Source of the DNA: an uncultured Oscillospiraceae bacterium
GTDB taxonomy: Bacteria; Bacillota; Clostridia; Oscillospirales; Oscillospiraceae
Direction: 5' to 3'
Length of the DNA stretch: 64,000 bases
NCBI GenBank assembly: GCA_947632005.1
Contig: CANRNU010000006.1
Span: 18,311 to 82,310, forward strand
The notes below the pieces were generated by a model. It searched no databases, was not told where the DNA came from, and saw nothing but the letters and a program-made list of their open reading frames with translations. Position 1 is the first letter of the stretch. Every line of letters begins with the position of its first letter. Below, piece by piece: positions 42,298 through 50,250 of this stretch. Position numbers and translations under genes: made by a program.

Positions 42298-42324
42298 ATG
42301 ACACCGTTCATCCGTCACTACTAG
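42298..42324 (+). CDS. Possible 8-residue leader peptide
   Basis: MTPFIRHY followed by a stop sits behind a strong AAGGAGGGAGC site, 24 bases before the next gene. It could be a translated leader, but length alone makes it uncertain. Confidence 0.25.
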   Translation: MTPFIRHY

Positions 42325-42348
42325 CATAGCGTCACATAGGAGGTAACA

Positions 42349-42531
42349 TTGGGTCGTAGAAAGAAGCTCATAAACGACACCAACATCCCGCAGCACGAGA
42401 TCGAAAAGCTCGCCCGGTGCTTTCTGCCGGACATCCTCGCGTTCTATGAGAGCGAGGAAGGCCAGCGGGAGTTCGCGGCGTGGCAAGCCCAGCGGGAAGA
42501 AAGACGCCTCCAAGACACCAAGGCGAAATAA
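42349..42531 (+). CDS. Small conserved mobile-element protein
   Basis: A 60-residue protein with a TTG start at 42349, supported by AGGAGGT six bases upstream. It reads MGRRKKLINDTNIPQHEIEKLA, then CFLPDILAFYESEEGQREFAAW and a charged tail. Similar short proteins accompany Clostridial mobilization modules. Function unknown. Confidence 0.65.
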   Translation: MGRRKKLINDTNIPQHEIEKLARCFLPDILAFYESEEGQREFAAWQAQREERRLQDTKAK

Positions 42532-42631
42532 CGCCAGCGGCGGCAGTCACTCGACTGCCGCCGCCAAACAACACATTGATACCGGTTGAGCTTCTGTTCT
42601 TTTGAATTATCTCCTAATTTACACAATTCCG

Positions 42632-43429
42632 TTAGAAAACAGATTCAATTCTACGGATAGCAGCAATAGATTTACGACCCTCAGCATTTTTCGACAGAAT
42701 GGAACGAAAGACACTTGAACTTGCAGTATTATTAATTACTCCAGACGAAGGAGCGCTCTTTGATCCTAGCCCAGATTGTCCTCTGGCACTCTCGTGTCGT
42801 TGTGCGGCTTCTTTTTCAACACTCTGCTTGATTGATACTTCTATTCCATCATACATCTCATCTATTAGGTTAAGAACATTGTCAAAACGCTGCCTTGATA
42901 TCTTCTCTGTATCATTGTCGTTAAAATCTATCACATTATCTATGTTATTCGTAATCAAAGAAAGCAACCGGGCCGACTTGTTTAAATAATAACTAATTTC
43001 CAAATAATAAAACTCTTTTAGAGTATTTGTATGCTCCTCTGATTTGTTTGTCGTCAGACTACTGTTGCTATAAAGACTGGAAAAGAAAGAATCAGCAGAC
43101 ATCACAAGGTAACAAATCTCATCATCAAATAAAGAGATTAGGTCTCTTGCGTTTTGCACACGGGCAGACTGTCTTCTTAGTCGCTTACCTCTAAAATGTC
43201 CTACTACAACAGCAACTACGGGAACGAGAAATCCAACGATTGCAATAACCAGCCAAATTACTCGCGGTACTTGCTCTTTTTCAAATGCTTGATTCAGGAC
43301 AAAGGCAAGTAAAATAAGAAACAAATCAAATAATATACCTACCCTTACTGAGGCGCGTCTTACAACCATTTGGCGTATTTTTCTGAGATCATTTCGAATT
43401 TGGATAATCTTCCAATCACTAATGGTCAT
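42632..43429 (-). CDS. Two-helix membrane protein with cytoplasmic tail (SLATT-like)
   Basis: A 265-residue protein starting at ATG 43429 behind GGAGGTGA. After a basic N-terminal helix come two membrane helices (about 30-49 and 58-78) joined by a short loop, then a long helical cytoplasmic part and a Ser-rich tail. The layout resembles SLATT/S-2TM effector proteins of nucleotide-signalling defence systems, but no residue motif proves it. It is strongly AT-rich compared with the flanking genes and follows an equally AT-rich gene of unknown function. Confidence 0.5.
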   Translation of the reverse strand: MTISDWKIIQIRNDLRKIRQMVVRRASVRVGILFDLFLILLAFVLNQAFEKEQVPRVIWLVIAIVGFLVPVVAVVVGHFRGKRLRRQSARVQNARDLISLFDDEICYLVMSADSFFSSLYSNSSLTTNKSEEHTNTLKEFYYLEISYYLNKSARLLSLITNNIDNVIDFNDNDTEKISRQRFDNVLNLIDEMYDGIEVSIKQSVEKEAAQRHESARGQSGLGSKSAPSSGVINNTASSSVFRSILSKNAEGRKSIAAIRRIESVF

Positions 43430-43457
43430 TTCATCACCTCCTACAAAGAATAGTATA

Positions 43458-44138
43458 TCACCGAATAAACAACCTATCCATCTTGTCGAACTCTGAAACT
43501 ATTGTTTTTGCAATCTCTCTCTCTTTCTCAGTATAACCTTTTTTATTGTCCGAGATAGTCTTAACTTCGTCATAGTAAGGAAAGCCGATGATTTCACTTG
43601 GAGTGGTCTGCTCGTCACCTTGAAGATGAATGCTGGTTAACAACAGGTCGCAAACGCTTGCATAAAGATTGAGTATAATCTTTTCATCAGTCTTATTCTT
43701 GTCTTTAATAAGACTACAAATTGTTTGAAGGGCAGATTTTGTTTTCCGTTTGTGTAATCGCCAAATCGTTCGCTGGTCACAATTATTCCCAACGCACATA
43801 AAACTCTTTTGGCCATATGAATATACCATTCGCCTAATTGCTGTTTTACTCCATCCATGCATCGCTCTATTTAAAATGGTGAGCCCTCTTTTAAAAGAAG
43901 CTGCATACTGTATTTTGTCCTTAGGGTTAGGCAATTTGTTGTTCTCTCCCAGGTACGCAAGGATATAGTGCATCCCATGGCTAATCGCAAATGCCTCATT
44001 TTTAGGCAGCATTACTTCAATGTACTGCATAACACAAACTCTCTTTCTAGTCCCGGGCATACCCGAAATAATTTGACAGGTTTCTTTAGTCACCCTGATA
44101 GTAGCATATGACACATTATAATTCAATAGCTTTTCCAA
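43458..44138 (-). CDS. Unknown protein, AT-rich, paired with two-helix membrane protein
   Basis: Up to 226 residues. The listed start is TTG 44138; ATG 44025 (MQYIEVMLPKNEAF), with GAAAGAGAG upstream, is a good alternative. It is helical, with KTAIRRMVYSYGQKSFMCVGNNCDQRTIW in the middle. I do not recognise it. It lies 28 bases upstream of the membrane-protein gene, so the two form a unit at the element end. Low GC and foreign codon use suggest recent transfer. Confidence 0.6.
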   Translation of the reverse strand: MEKLLNYNVSYATIRVTKETCQIISGMPGTRKRVCVMQYIEVMLPKNEAFAISHGMHYILAYLGENNKLPNPKDKIQYAASFKRGLTILNRAMHGWSKTAIRRMVYSYGQKSFMCVGNNCDQRTIWRLHKRKTKSALQTICSLIKDKNKTDEKIILNLYASVCDLLLTSIHLQGDEQTTPSEIIGFPYYDEVKTISDNKKGYTEKEREIAKTIVSEFDKMDRLFIR

Positions 44139-44257
44139 TTAACGCTACCATCTGCTCTCCTCCCTTTTTCTTCTTCGGCCCTCTTGGCTTCGACTCTGGT
44201 CTCTTTCGCACCCCGTTCCTAAAGTGTGTAGCCTCATACGGCTCGAAGTAAAACACA

Positions 44258-44310
44258 AATCCGAACCCATCGCCTACGGGATACGGTCCCACAGGTCTTG
44301 GGTTCGGATT
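44258..44310 (-). terminator. Terminator of tRNA-Leu, overlapping a possible attachment site
   Basis: aatccgaaccca pairs with tgggttcggatt around an inner cctacggg/cccacagg stem. The minus strand continues TTGTGTTTTAC. The 13-mer caaatccgaaccc (44256-44268) recurs at 28935-28947 at the other end of the element. Confidence 0.65.
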
Positions 44311-44319
44311 ATGTTGGTT

Positions 44320-44407
44320 TGGTGCCGGCGGCGGGGCTCGAACCCGCACGTCCCTACGGGACAAGGGATTTTAAGTCCCTGGTGTCTGCCAATTCCACCA
44401 CGCCGGC
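44320..44407 (-). tRNA. tRNA-Leu (anticodon UAA)
   Basis: An 88-base gene with encoded CCA. The acceptor stem is gccggcg / cgccggc. The anticodon loop cttaaaa gives UAA, inside a ggga/tccc stem. A long variable arm typical of Leu tRNAs and the T loop gttcgagcc are present. It has its own promoter and terminator. Confidence 0.97.
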
Positions 44408-44417
44408 ATGCCCATAC

Positions 44418-44446
44418 AGTTTACCCCATCGCCGCTGAGAAGTCAA
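44418..44446 (-). promoter_or_regulatory. Promoter of tRNA-Leu
   Basis: On the minus strand TTGACT, 17 bases, TAAACT, ending 10 bases before the tRNA 5' end. Confidence 0.75.
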
Positions 44447-44459
44447 ATGAATCCCGCCC

Positions 44460-44488
44460 TTGCGGCGGGACAGACTTTGCGGTACAAT
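44460..44488 (+). promoter_or_regulatory. Promoter of mnmG
   Basis: TTGCGG, 17 bases, TACAAT. The -10 ends 7 bases before the mnmG ATG, so the transcript would start at or next to the start codon. Confidence 0.65.
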
Positions 44489-44495
44489 AGCGGCT

Positions 44496-46298
44496 ATGAG
44501 AACATACGACGCGGGACAATTTGACATCGTGGTGATCGGCGCCGGACACGCGGGCATCGAGGCGTCCCTGGCGGCGGCCCGGCTGGGGCTGGAGACGGTG
44601 TGCTTCACCGTCAGTCTGGACGCGGTGGGCAACATGCCCTGTAACCCGGCCATCGGCGGCACGGGCAAGGGCCATCTGGTGCGGGAGCTGGATGCCCTGG
44701 GGGGCGAGATGGGCCGGGCGGCGGACAGAGCCTGCATCCAGTACCGGATGCTGAATCTGGGCAAGGGCCCCGCCGTCCACTCCCTCCGGGCCCAGGCAGA
44801 CCGGCGGAAATACCAGGCAGTCATGAAGCAGACCCTGGAGCGGCAGGAACACCTGCATCTCCGGCAGGGCGAGGTGATCGCCATCGGTACGGAGGACGGC
44901 CATGTGGCCACCGTCACCACGGACAAGGGCGCGGTGCTTCACACGAAGGCTGTCATCATCGCTTCCGGCACCTATTTGGGGGGGCGGACCATCACCGGCG
45001 AGGCGGTACGGGCCTCCGGGCCGGACGGTCTGGCGGCAGCCCTGCCTCTGACGGACTGCCTGCGGGAGCTGGGCCTGCGCCTGCGCCGGTTCAAGACCGG
45101 CACCCCGCCCCGGGTCAACCGCCGGACCGTGGACTTTTCCAGGATGGAGATCCAGTACGGCGACCGGGACCCCCAGCCCTTCTCCTTCTCCACCGACACG
45201 CCGCCGGAGAACCGGGCGGTGTGCTATCTCACCTACACCAACGCCGAGACCCACCGGATCATCCGGGAGAATCTGGACCGGAGCCCCCTCTATGACGGGG
45301 TCATCCAAGGGGTGGGGCCCCGCTACTGCCCCAGCATCGAGACGAAGATCGTCACCTTCCCGGACAAGCCCCGGCACCAGCTGTTCATCGAGCCCATGGG
45401 CCTGGACACAGAGGAGCTCTACATCCAGGGACTGTCCAGCTCCCTGCCGGAGGACGTGCAGGTGGCCATGGTCCACACCATCCCCGGCCTGGAGCAGGCC
45501 GAGCTCACCCGCCCGGCCTACGCCATCGAATACGACTGCCTGGACCCCACGGAGCTGTACCCCACCCTGGAGACGAAGAAGATATCGGGTCTCTACGGCG
45601 CAGGCCAGTTCAACGGCTCCTCCGGCTATGAGGAGGCCGCGGTCCAGGGCTGGGTGGCCGGGGTCAACGCCGCCCGGAAGATACAGGGGCTTGACCCGGT
45701 CATCATCCGCCGGGACCAGGGCTACATCGGCGCGCTCATCGACGATCTTGTCACCAAGGGCACCGAGGAGCCCTATCGGATGATGACCAGCCGCAGCGAG
45801 TACCGGCTGCTGCACCGGCAGGATAATGCGGATAAACGACTTGCATACATCGGCTATGACGTGGGCCTGGTCAGCAAGGAACAGTACCAGAAGGTTGTGG
45901 ATAAATATTCACAGGTAGAAGCGGAGATCACCCGGCTGAAAAAGGGCCCGCTCTATCAGCTCCTGAAGCGTCCTGAGAACACTTACACCTCTCTGGCTCC
46001 CCAAGACCCGGACCGACCGGTCTTGCCTCCCGCCGTCATCGAAGAAGTGGAGATATCCATCAAATATGAGGGATATATCCAGCGTCAGCTCCGGGAAGTG
46101 GAGGCATTTGCCCGGATGGAAGCAAAACGGATACCGATGAATATTGATTATTCCTCCGTGCCTGGCCTGCGCACGGAGGCGCGGCAGAAGCTCGCCGCCA
46201 TCCGCCCGGCCAGCTTCGGCCAGGCCAGCCGCATCTCCGGGGTCTCCCCCGCCGATCTCACCGCCCTGATGATCTGGACGGAGAAGGACAAGACATGA
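44496..46298 (+). CDS. mnmG: tRNA uridine-34 carboxymethylaminomethyl enzyme MnmG (GidA)
   Basis: A 600-residue flavoprotein. The FAD-binding [21 protein letters not shown], the MnmG signature [21 protein letters not shown], and [16 protein letters not shown] are all present, as is the C-terminal helical part ([12 protein letters not shown]). With MnmE it modifies the wobble uridine of several tRNAs, including the UAA Leu tRNA type encoded just upstream. ATG 44496 is chosen by the family start (MRTYDAG); it has no ribosome site and lies almost at the inferred transcript start. Confidence 0.97.
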   Translation: MRTYDAGQFDIVVIGAGHAGIEASLAAARLGLETVCFTVSLDAVGNMPCNPAIGGTGKGHLVRELDALGGEMGRAADRACIQYRMLNLGKGPAVHSLRAQADRRKYQAVMKQTLERQEHLHLRQGEVIAIGTEDGHVATVTTDKGAVLHTKAVIIASGTYLGGRTITGEAVRASGPDGLAAALPLTDCLRELGLRLRRFKTGTPPRVNRRTVDFSRMEIQYGDRDPQPFSFSTDTPPENRAVCYLTYTNAETHRIIRENLDRSPLYDGVIQGVGPRYCPSIETKIVTFPDKPRHQLFIEPMGLDTEELYIQGLSSSLPEDVQVAMVHTIPGLEQAELTRPAYAIEYDCLDPTELYPTLETKKISGLYGAGQFNGSSGYEEAAVQGWVAGVNAARKIQGLDPVIIRRDQGYIGALIDDLVTKGTEEPYRMMTSRSEYRLLHRQDNADKRLAYIGYDVGLVSKEQYQKVVDKYSQVEAEITRLKKGPLYQLLKRPENTYTSLAPQDPDRPVLPPAVIEEVEISIKYEGYIQRQLREVEAFARMEAKRIPMNIDYSSVPGLRTEARQKLAAIRPASFGQASRISGVSPADLTALMIWTEKDKT

Positions 46299-46303
46299 TG
46301 TGA

Positions 46304-46329
46304 GCCGCCCGCCGTACACGGCGGGCGGC
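46304..46329. terminator. Hairpin after mnmG
   Basis: A 10-bp GC stem (gccgcccgcc / ggcgggcggc) follows the mnmG stop codon. No strong T run. Confidence 0.5.
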
Positions 46330-46413
46330 ATCTTGCAAACGGGGGCAGAGGATGTCAGGACGGGACCGGCAGGGATGCGGTAAGATGGTCCCGCACGAGA
46401 GGAGGTGCGGCAG

Positions 46414-47283
46414 ATGGACTGGATCACAGGTTTTCAGCGGGCGCTGGACTATATCGAGGAGCACCTGGAAGGAGAGCTGGACGTGGCAGCCGCCGCCCGG
46501 GAGGCAGCCTGCTCCGCCTTCTACTTCCAGCGGCTTTTCGGCATCCTGTGCGGCATGAGCCTGGGGGAGTATGTCCGGGTCCGCAGGCTGACGCAGGCCG
46601 GGAAGGACCTGGCCGCCGGCGGCGCAAAGGTGCTGGACACAGCTTTGAAGTACGGCTACGACAGTCCTGAGAGCTTTGCCAGGGCCTTTCAGCGCTTCCA
46701 CGGCGTCACTCCCTCCCAGGCCCGCCGAGGCGCGCCGCTGAAGTCCTTCGCGCCCCTGTCCGTGCAGATCACTTTGAAAGGCGGTCAGATCATGGACTAC
46801 AAGATCGTGGACAAACCATCCTTCACCCTGCTGGAGCGGGTGGAACAGCACAGCGTGGCGGACGGTCGGAACGAGAATACCATCCCCGGCTTCTGGACCC
46901 GGGCGCAGGCGGATGGGACGCTGGAGCGTCTGCTGGCCCAGGCGCCGGACAAGACGTATCTTTTCGGCGTCTGCTACGGAAATCAGCCGACGGACGATAA
47001 GACCTTCGACTACGCCATCGCCGCGGCGGCGGACCCGTCCGCTCCCGTGCCGGACGGCTTCCAGCGGGCGGAGATACCCGCCCGGACCTGGGCGGTGTTC
47101 CCCTGCCGGGGCCCCATGCCGAAGGCCATACAGACCCTGTGGCACCGGATCATCACGGAATTTTTCCCGGGCTCTGCCTATGAGCCCACCTATGAGCTGG
47201 ACATCGAGGTCTATCCCGACGGAGACATGACCGGCGAGGACTATGGCAGCCAGATCTGGGTCCCGGTACGGAAAAAGAAATAG
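46414..47283 (+). CDS. AraC-family regulator with GyrI-like effector domain
   Basis: A 289-residue protein from ATG 46414 behind GAGGAGG. The N-terminal AraC domain has ALDYIEEHLEGELDVAAAAREA and DTALKYGYDSPESFARAFQRFHGVTPSQAR. From about residue 125 a GyrI-like ligand domain follows (MDYKIVDKPSFTLLERVE, and TWAVFPCRGPMPKAIQTLW, YELDIEVYP). Such Rob/BmrR-type regulators bind hydrophobic drugs and activate stress or efflux genes. No obvious target gene adjoins it. Confidence 0.9.
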   Translation: MDWITGFQRALDYIEEHLEGELDVAAAAREAACSAFYFQRLFGILCGMSLGEYVRVRRLTQAGKDLAAGGAKVLDTALKYGYDSPESFARAFQRFHGVTPSQARRGAPLKSFAPLSVQITLKGGQIMDYKIVDKPSFTLLERVEQHSVADGRNENTIPGFWTRAQADGTLERLLAQAPDKTYLFGVCYGNQPTDDKTFDYAIAAAADPSAPVPDGFQRAEIPARTWAVFPCRGPMPKAIQTLWHRIITEFFPGSAYEPTYELDIEVYPDGDMTGEDYGSQIWVPVRKKK

Positions 47284-47365
47284 CAAGGACCGCTGCGGGG
47301 CCCTTCCACGGCACAGGCCGGGGAGCATTTCGCTCCCCGGCCTGTTTCTGTCCTTATTTACATAC

Positions 47366-48835
47366 TTATTTGTCCCAGTACGCGCGGAACGCGGCGTTGA
47401 AGCCGGTGGCGTCGTCGATCGTGATGACATACTTGGTCAGCGAGTCCTCACTTTCCGTGATCGCAAAGCGCACCGTGCCTCCCTTTTTCAGCGCGTCCAG
47501 GATCGTCTGGGCATCCGTGCCTCCCACCACGATATCGCTGTCCTGGGCGAACATTGAGCCGGACAGATAGCTCTTGTTCCCGTCGTTGTCCATCACGACG
47601 ATGTCATACTCCCGGGTGCTGCTATACGGATTCTTCACGCGCATATCCCCGTACTCCAGCAGCCGGATGCTGACGTAATCGGCGGCATCATACGGCTCGT
47701 AGAAAAGAAACGCCTTCAATTCGGATTTTGTGGTAGCGCTGTTGCTGAAGGTCCCGCCGAAGGGCGTGCGGTTGACGATATAGTACTCATCCGTGGGCAG
47801 GTCGAACTCATCCACATATGCCTCCAGCGACCACACGCCCATGTCCTGTTCGCCGGCATCCGCGCCGGCGCTCTCCTGCTGTGCATAGGCGGTGGGCAGC
47901 TGGAGCTTTTCACCGTCAAAGACGCCGTTGCCGCCCTCGACGGTGCCGTCCTCTTTCAGCACCGCAGTACGGTTATACCAATCGGCGAACGCCACATCCG
48001 CGGCGCCGCTGCGTCCATTTTCGTATAGCCGGTCATTGACGTCCAGGACCTGACCGTCGGTCGTGATAGCAAATATATCCGTGCTGTTATAGGCCCGGAT
48101 GGCCGCCACATCCGACCAGCGGTTCAGCATGCTCAAGTCCTGCTGGTCATCGTCATCCCCGCCGGCATAGACCACCGTGCCGTCCGACTTCAGGCCCACC
48201 GAGCAGTCGCAGTTGCCGTCAATGGCCACGATGTCCGTCCAACCGGAGACGTTGCACTGGCCCTCGTCGTTATCGCCCACCGCCACCACGGTGCCGTCGC
48301 TGCGCAGACCCAGCGTATGCCAGGCCCCAGTCGCCACATCCACGATGTCCGTCCAGCCGTCCACATCGCACTGGCCGTCCCCGCCGTATCCCATGGTGAC
48401 CACGGTGCCGTCGGAGCGCAGGCCCACGGCATGCATATAACCAGCCGAGATATCCACGATGTCTGTCCAGTCGCTCACGTCATAGCTGATCTCGACCGTA
48501 CCGCCGCCGGCGCCGCCGGCTTCGACCACCGTACCGTCCGACTTCAGGCCCAGGGAGAAGGAACCGCCCCCGGCCACCGATACGATGTCCGTCCAGCCGC
48601 TCACATCGCACTGGCCGTGGTCGTCATCTTCCTCCCCGTCCTTGGCCATGCCGGCAATGACGGTACCGTCCTCTTTCAGTCCGATGAAATGATGCGGTCC
48701 GGCGGCCAGGGTGACCCGGTCAAAGGGGTCGGCGGCCTGCTCTTCCTGCCCGGACCCATCGTCTGCCAGTGCGCCGCCGGCGCCCAGGGGCACCAGCAGG
48801 CAAAGCGCCAGGATAAAGGTGATCATGCGTTTCAA
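47366..48835 (-). CDS. Secreted RCC1-repeat protein
   Basis: The product is 489 residues. TTG 48835 is preferred because GGGAGG lies 8 bases before it and it yields a proper signal peptide (MKRMITFILALCLLVPLGAGGALA). Five or six RCC1-like blade repeats (residues about 40-290) share the pattern GLRSDGTVVAVGDNDEGQC and GWTDIVAI. The C-terminal ~170 residues form a separate unassigned beta domain. Extracellular RCC1 proteins are beta-propellers that probably bind other proteins or surface polymers. The leader contains a large palindrome. Confidence 0.85.
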   Translation of the reverse strand: MKRMITFILALCLLVPLGAGGALADDGSGQEEQAADPFDRVTLAAGPHHFIGLKEDGTVIAGMAKDGEEDDDHGQCDVSGWTDIVSVAGGGSFSLGLKSDGTVVEAGGAGGGTVEISYDVSDWTDIVDISAGYMHAVGLRSDGTVVTMGYGGDGQCDVDGWTDIVDVATGAWHTLGLRSDGTVVAVGDNDEGQCNVSGWTDIVAIDGNCDCSVGLKSDGTVVYAGGDDDDQQDLSMLNRWSDVAAIRAYNSTDIFAITTDGQVLDVNDRLYENGRSGAADVAFADWYNRTAVLKEDGTVEGGNGVFDGEKLQLPTAYAQQESAGADAGEQDMGVWSLEAYVDEFDLPTDEYYIVNRTPFGGTFSNSATTKSELKAFLFYEPYDAADYVSIRLLEYGDMRVKNPYSSTREYDIVVMDNDGNKSYLSGSMFAQDSDIVVGGTDAQTILDALKKGGTVRFAITESEDSLTKYVITIDDATGFNAAFRAYWDK

Positions 48836-48904
48836 CGTCTCTACCTCCCAAAATAAAAAGTGCGCAGCGGTCGGCTGCGCACGAAAAACGCAGTCTCCGT
48901 TTGC

Positions 48905-49013
48905 TGCCACACAAACTTATCAACGCCCATAGAAGGACAATGAGGTGGAGACACGTTTTTACCAAAGGCAAAAACTGTCCTCTACCGGCGTTGACGATTC
49001 AGTTTGTGTGGCA
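48905..49013. repeat. Large interrupted palindrome in RCC1 gene leader
   Basis: tgccacacaaact (48905-48917) pairs with agtttgtgtggca (49001-49013); inside, caacgcc/ggcgttg and gttttt/aaaaac arms also pair. It is either a strong RNA structure in the leader or a miniature inverted-repeat element. Confidence 0.65.
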
Positions 49014-49089
49014 AGGCCAGTATATCACGTCCAAAGCCGCATGACAAGCGTATCCCGTCCAGCCGTCTGCTTTCGGGCCGAAAACCAAA

Positions 49090-49125
49090 ATTCCGCATTC
49101 TTTCCGAACGGAAAGAATGCGGAAT
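49090..49125 (-). terminator. Terminator of HAD phosphatase gene
   Basis: A 16-bp perfect stem (attccgcattctttcc / ggaaagaatgcggaat) is followed on the minus strand by TTTTGGTTTT. Confidence 0.88.
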
Positions 49126-49157
49126 GTCTGCGGCAGGCGCCGCGGTCAGATCATTTC

Positions 49158-49976
49158 CTATGCCAGCAGAAGGCCCCGGATGGCCTCGCCGGCGCCGTTG
49201 TGGTCGTTGTCGGCCACCACCACGTCCGCCATGAGCAGCACCTCCGGCTCGGCGTTTCCCATGGCCACGGCCAGGCCCGCTGCCGCCAGCATGGACCGGT
49301 CGTTGTCCCCGTCGCCCACGGCGATGACCTTTTCCAGACCCACGCCCAGCTCTTCCGCCAGGCGGCGCAGGCCGCTGCCCTTGTCCACCCCCGGCGGGCT
49401 CATCTCCAGCCCCGCGTTCTCCGCATAGGCGATGGTCACCGGGAGCTCCTTCAATATCTCATAGGCGGCTGCCTGGTCCTCCTTGCTGCGGCAGTAGAGA
49501 TTCACCTTTTGCATGACCGGCCAGGCCGCGGCTACCGCCAGGATGTTGTCCGCATGCTGGGAGATGTTCCCGAACAGGTCCTGATAGGGACCCATCCCAA
49601 AATCCGCCGTGTGGGTCGCCTTCCCGGTGGGGACGATGGAGACGTTCTCCCCCAGCAGGTGGACCATCGCGTCGAACCGCTCGCCCACCTCCGCGATCTT
49701 CACCGTCACCTCCCGGGGGATGCCGACGGTATAGAGCGTCCGCTCCTCCCACAGGTCATACAGCACCGCGCCGCTGACCATCACGCCATAGCGCACCGCG
49801 GCGAGCTTTTCCCGGTACTCCACCAGCTCCGGGACGCACCGGCCTGTGCACAGGGCCACCGTTTTCCCGGCGGAGGCCGCCGCGTTGATATCCTGAACGG
49901 TCCTGTCCAGAAGTCTTTTGTCCGATGTGAGCAGTGTGCCGTCCAGATCCAGGGCGATCAACTCATAGGCGCTCAT
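49158..49976 (-). CDS. Cof-type HAD-superfamily phosphatase
   Basis: A 272-residue protein starting at ATG 49976 behind GGAGGG. Motif I is ALDLDGTLLTSD (nucleophile Asp), motif II is VMVSGA-like, motif III Lys precedes KGSGLRRLAEELGV, and motif IV is AVGDGDNDRSML. The C2B cap domain of Cof/YidA proteins is present. Members dephosphorylate sugar phosphates, FMN or pyridoxal phosphate; the substrate here is unknown. It is a single gene. Confidence 0.9.
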   Translation of the reverse strand: MSAYELIALDLDGTLLTSDKRLLDRTVQDINAAASAGKTVALCTGRCVPELVEYREKLAAVRYGVMVSGAVLYDLWEERTLYTVGIPREVTVKIAEVGERFDAMVHLLGENVSIVPTGKATHTADFGMGPYQDLFGNISQHADNILAVAAAWPVMQKVNLYCRSKEDQAAAYEILKELPVTIAYAENAGLEMSPPGVDKGSGLRRLAEELGVGLEKVIAVGDGDNDRSMLAAAGLAVAMGNAEPEVLLMADVVVADNDHNGAGEAIRGLLLA

Positions 49977-50049
49977 ACACATATCCCTCCGCTGTCATTG
50001 TGCGTCCCATCATACACCCCGTCCCGCCCGAATGCAAGACCGGAAAACC

Positions 50050-50079
50050 TTGACATATTCCCGGGGCATGGACTATAAT
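50050..50079 (+). promoter_or_regulatory. Promoter of riboswitch-controlled permease
   Basis: TTGACA, 18 bases, TATAAT: the best sigma-A match in the window, placed 8-10 bases before the riboswitch. Confidence 0.85.
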
Positions 50080-50087
50080 ATGTACTG

Positions 50088-50225
50088 TAAGAGGGAGTAG
50101 TTTGCGCGGGCGACCACCCGCGTCCGACGGTCCGTCAGTACGGTCGAATGACCCGGGCCGCCGCAGATGACACGTCTGAAACGAGACTTTTACCGCGTCC
50201 TGTCATGCGGTAAAGGTCTTTTTTC
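50088..50225 (+). ncRNA. yybP-ykoY-type (Mn2+) riboswitch
   Basis: The leader begins with the conserved gagggagtag, has a GC hairpin (gcgcgggcgaccacccgcg), ccgtcagtacgg, and then ctgaaacgagacttttacc, the hallmark 3' half of this class. It ends in a terminator-like hairpin (ttttaccgc / gcggtaaa, T run to 50225). These RNAs sense Mn2+ and turn on metal-efflux genes. Confidence 0.82.
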
Positions 50226-50250
50226 TTCACGCGGAAGGAGGACTCAGCCT

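Noticed and set aside
44116..44364. A frame reading into the tRNA-Leu region
   Set aside because: It overlaps the tRNA terminator and its last part is the untranslated leader of the AT-rich gene pair.
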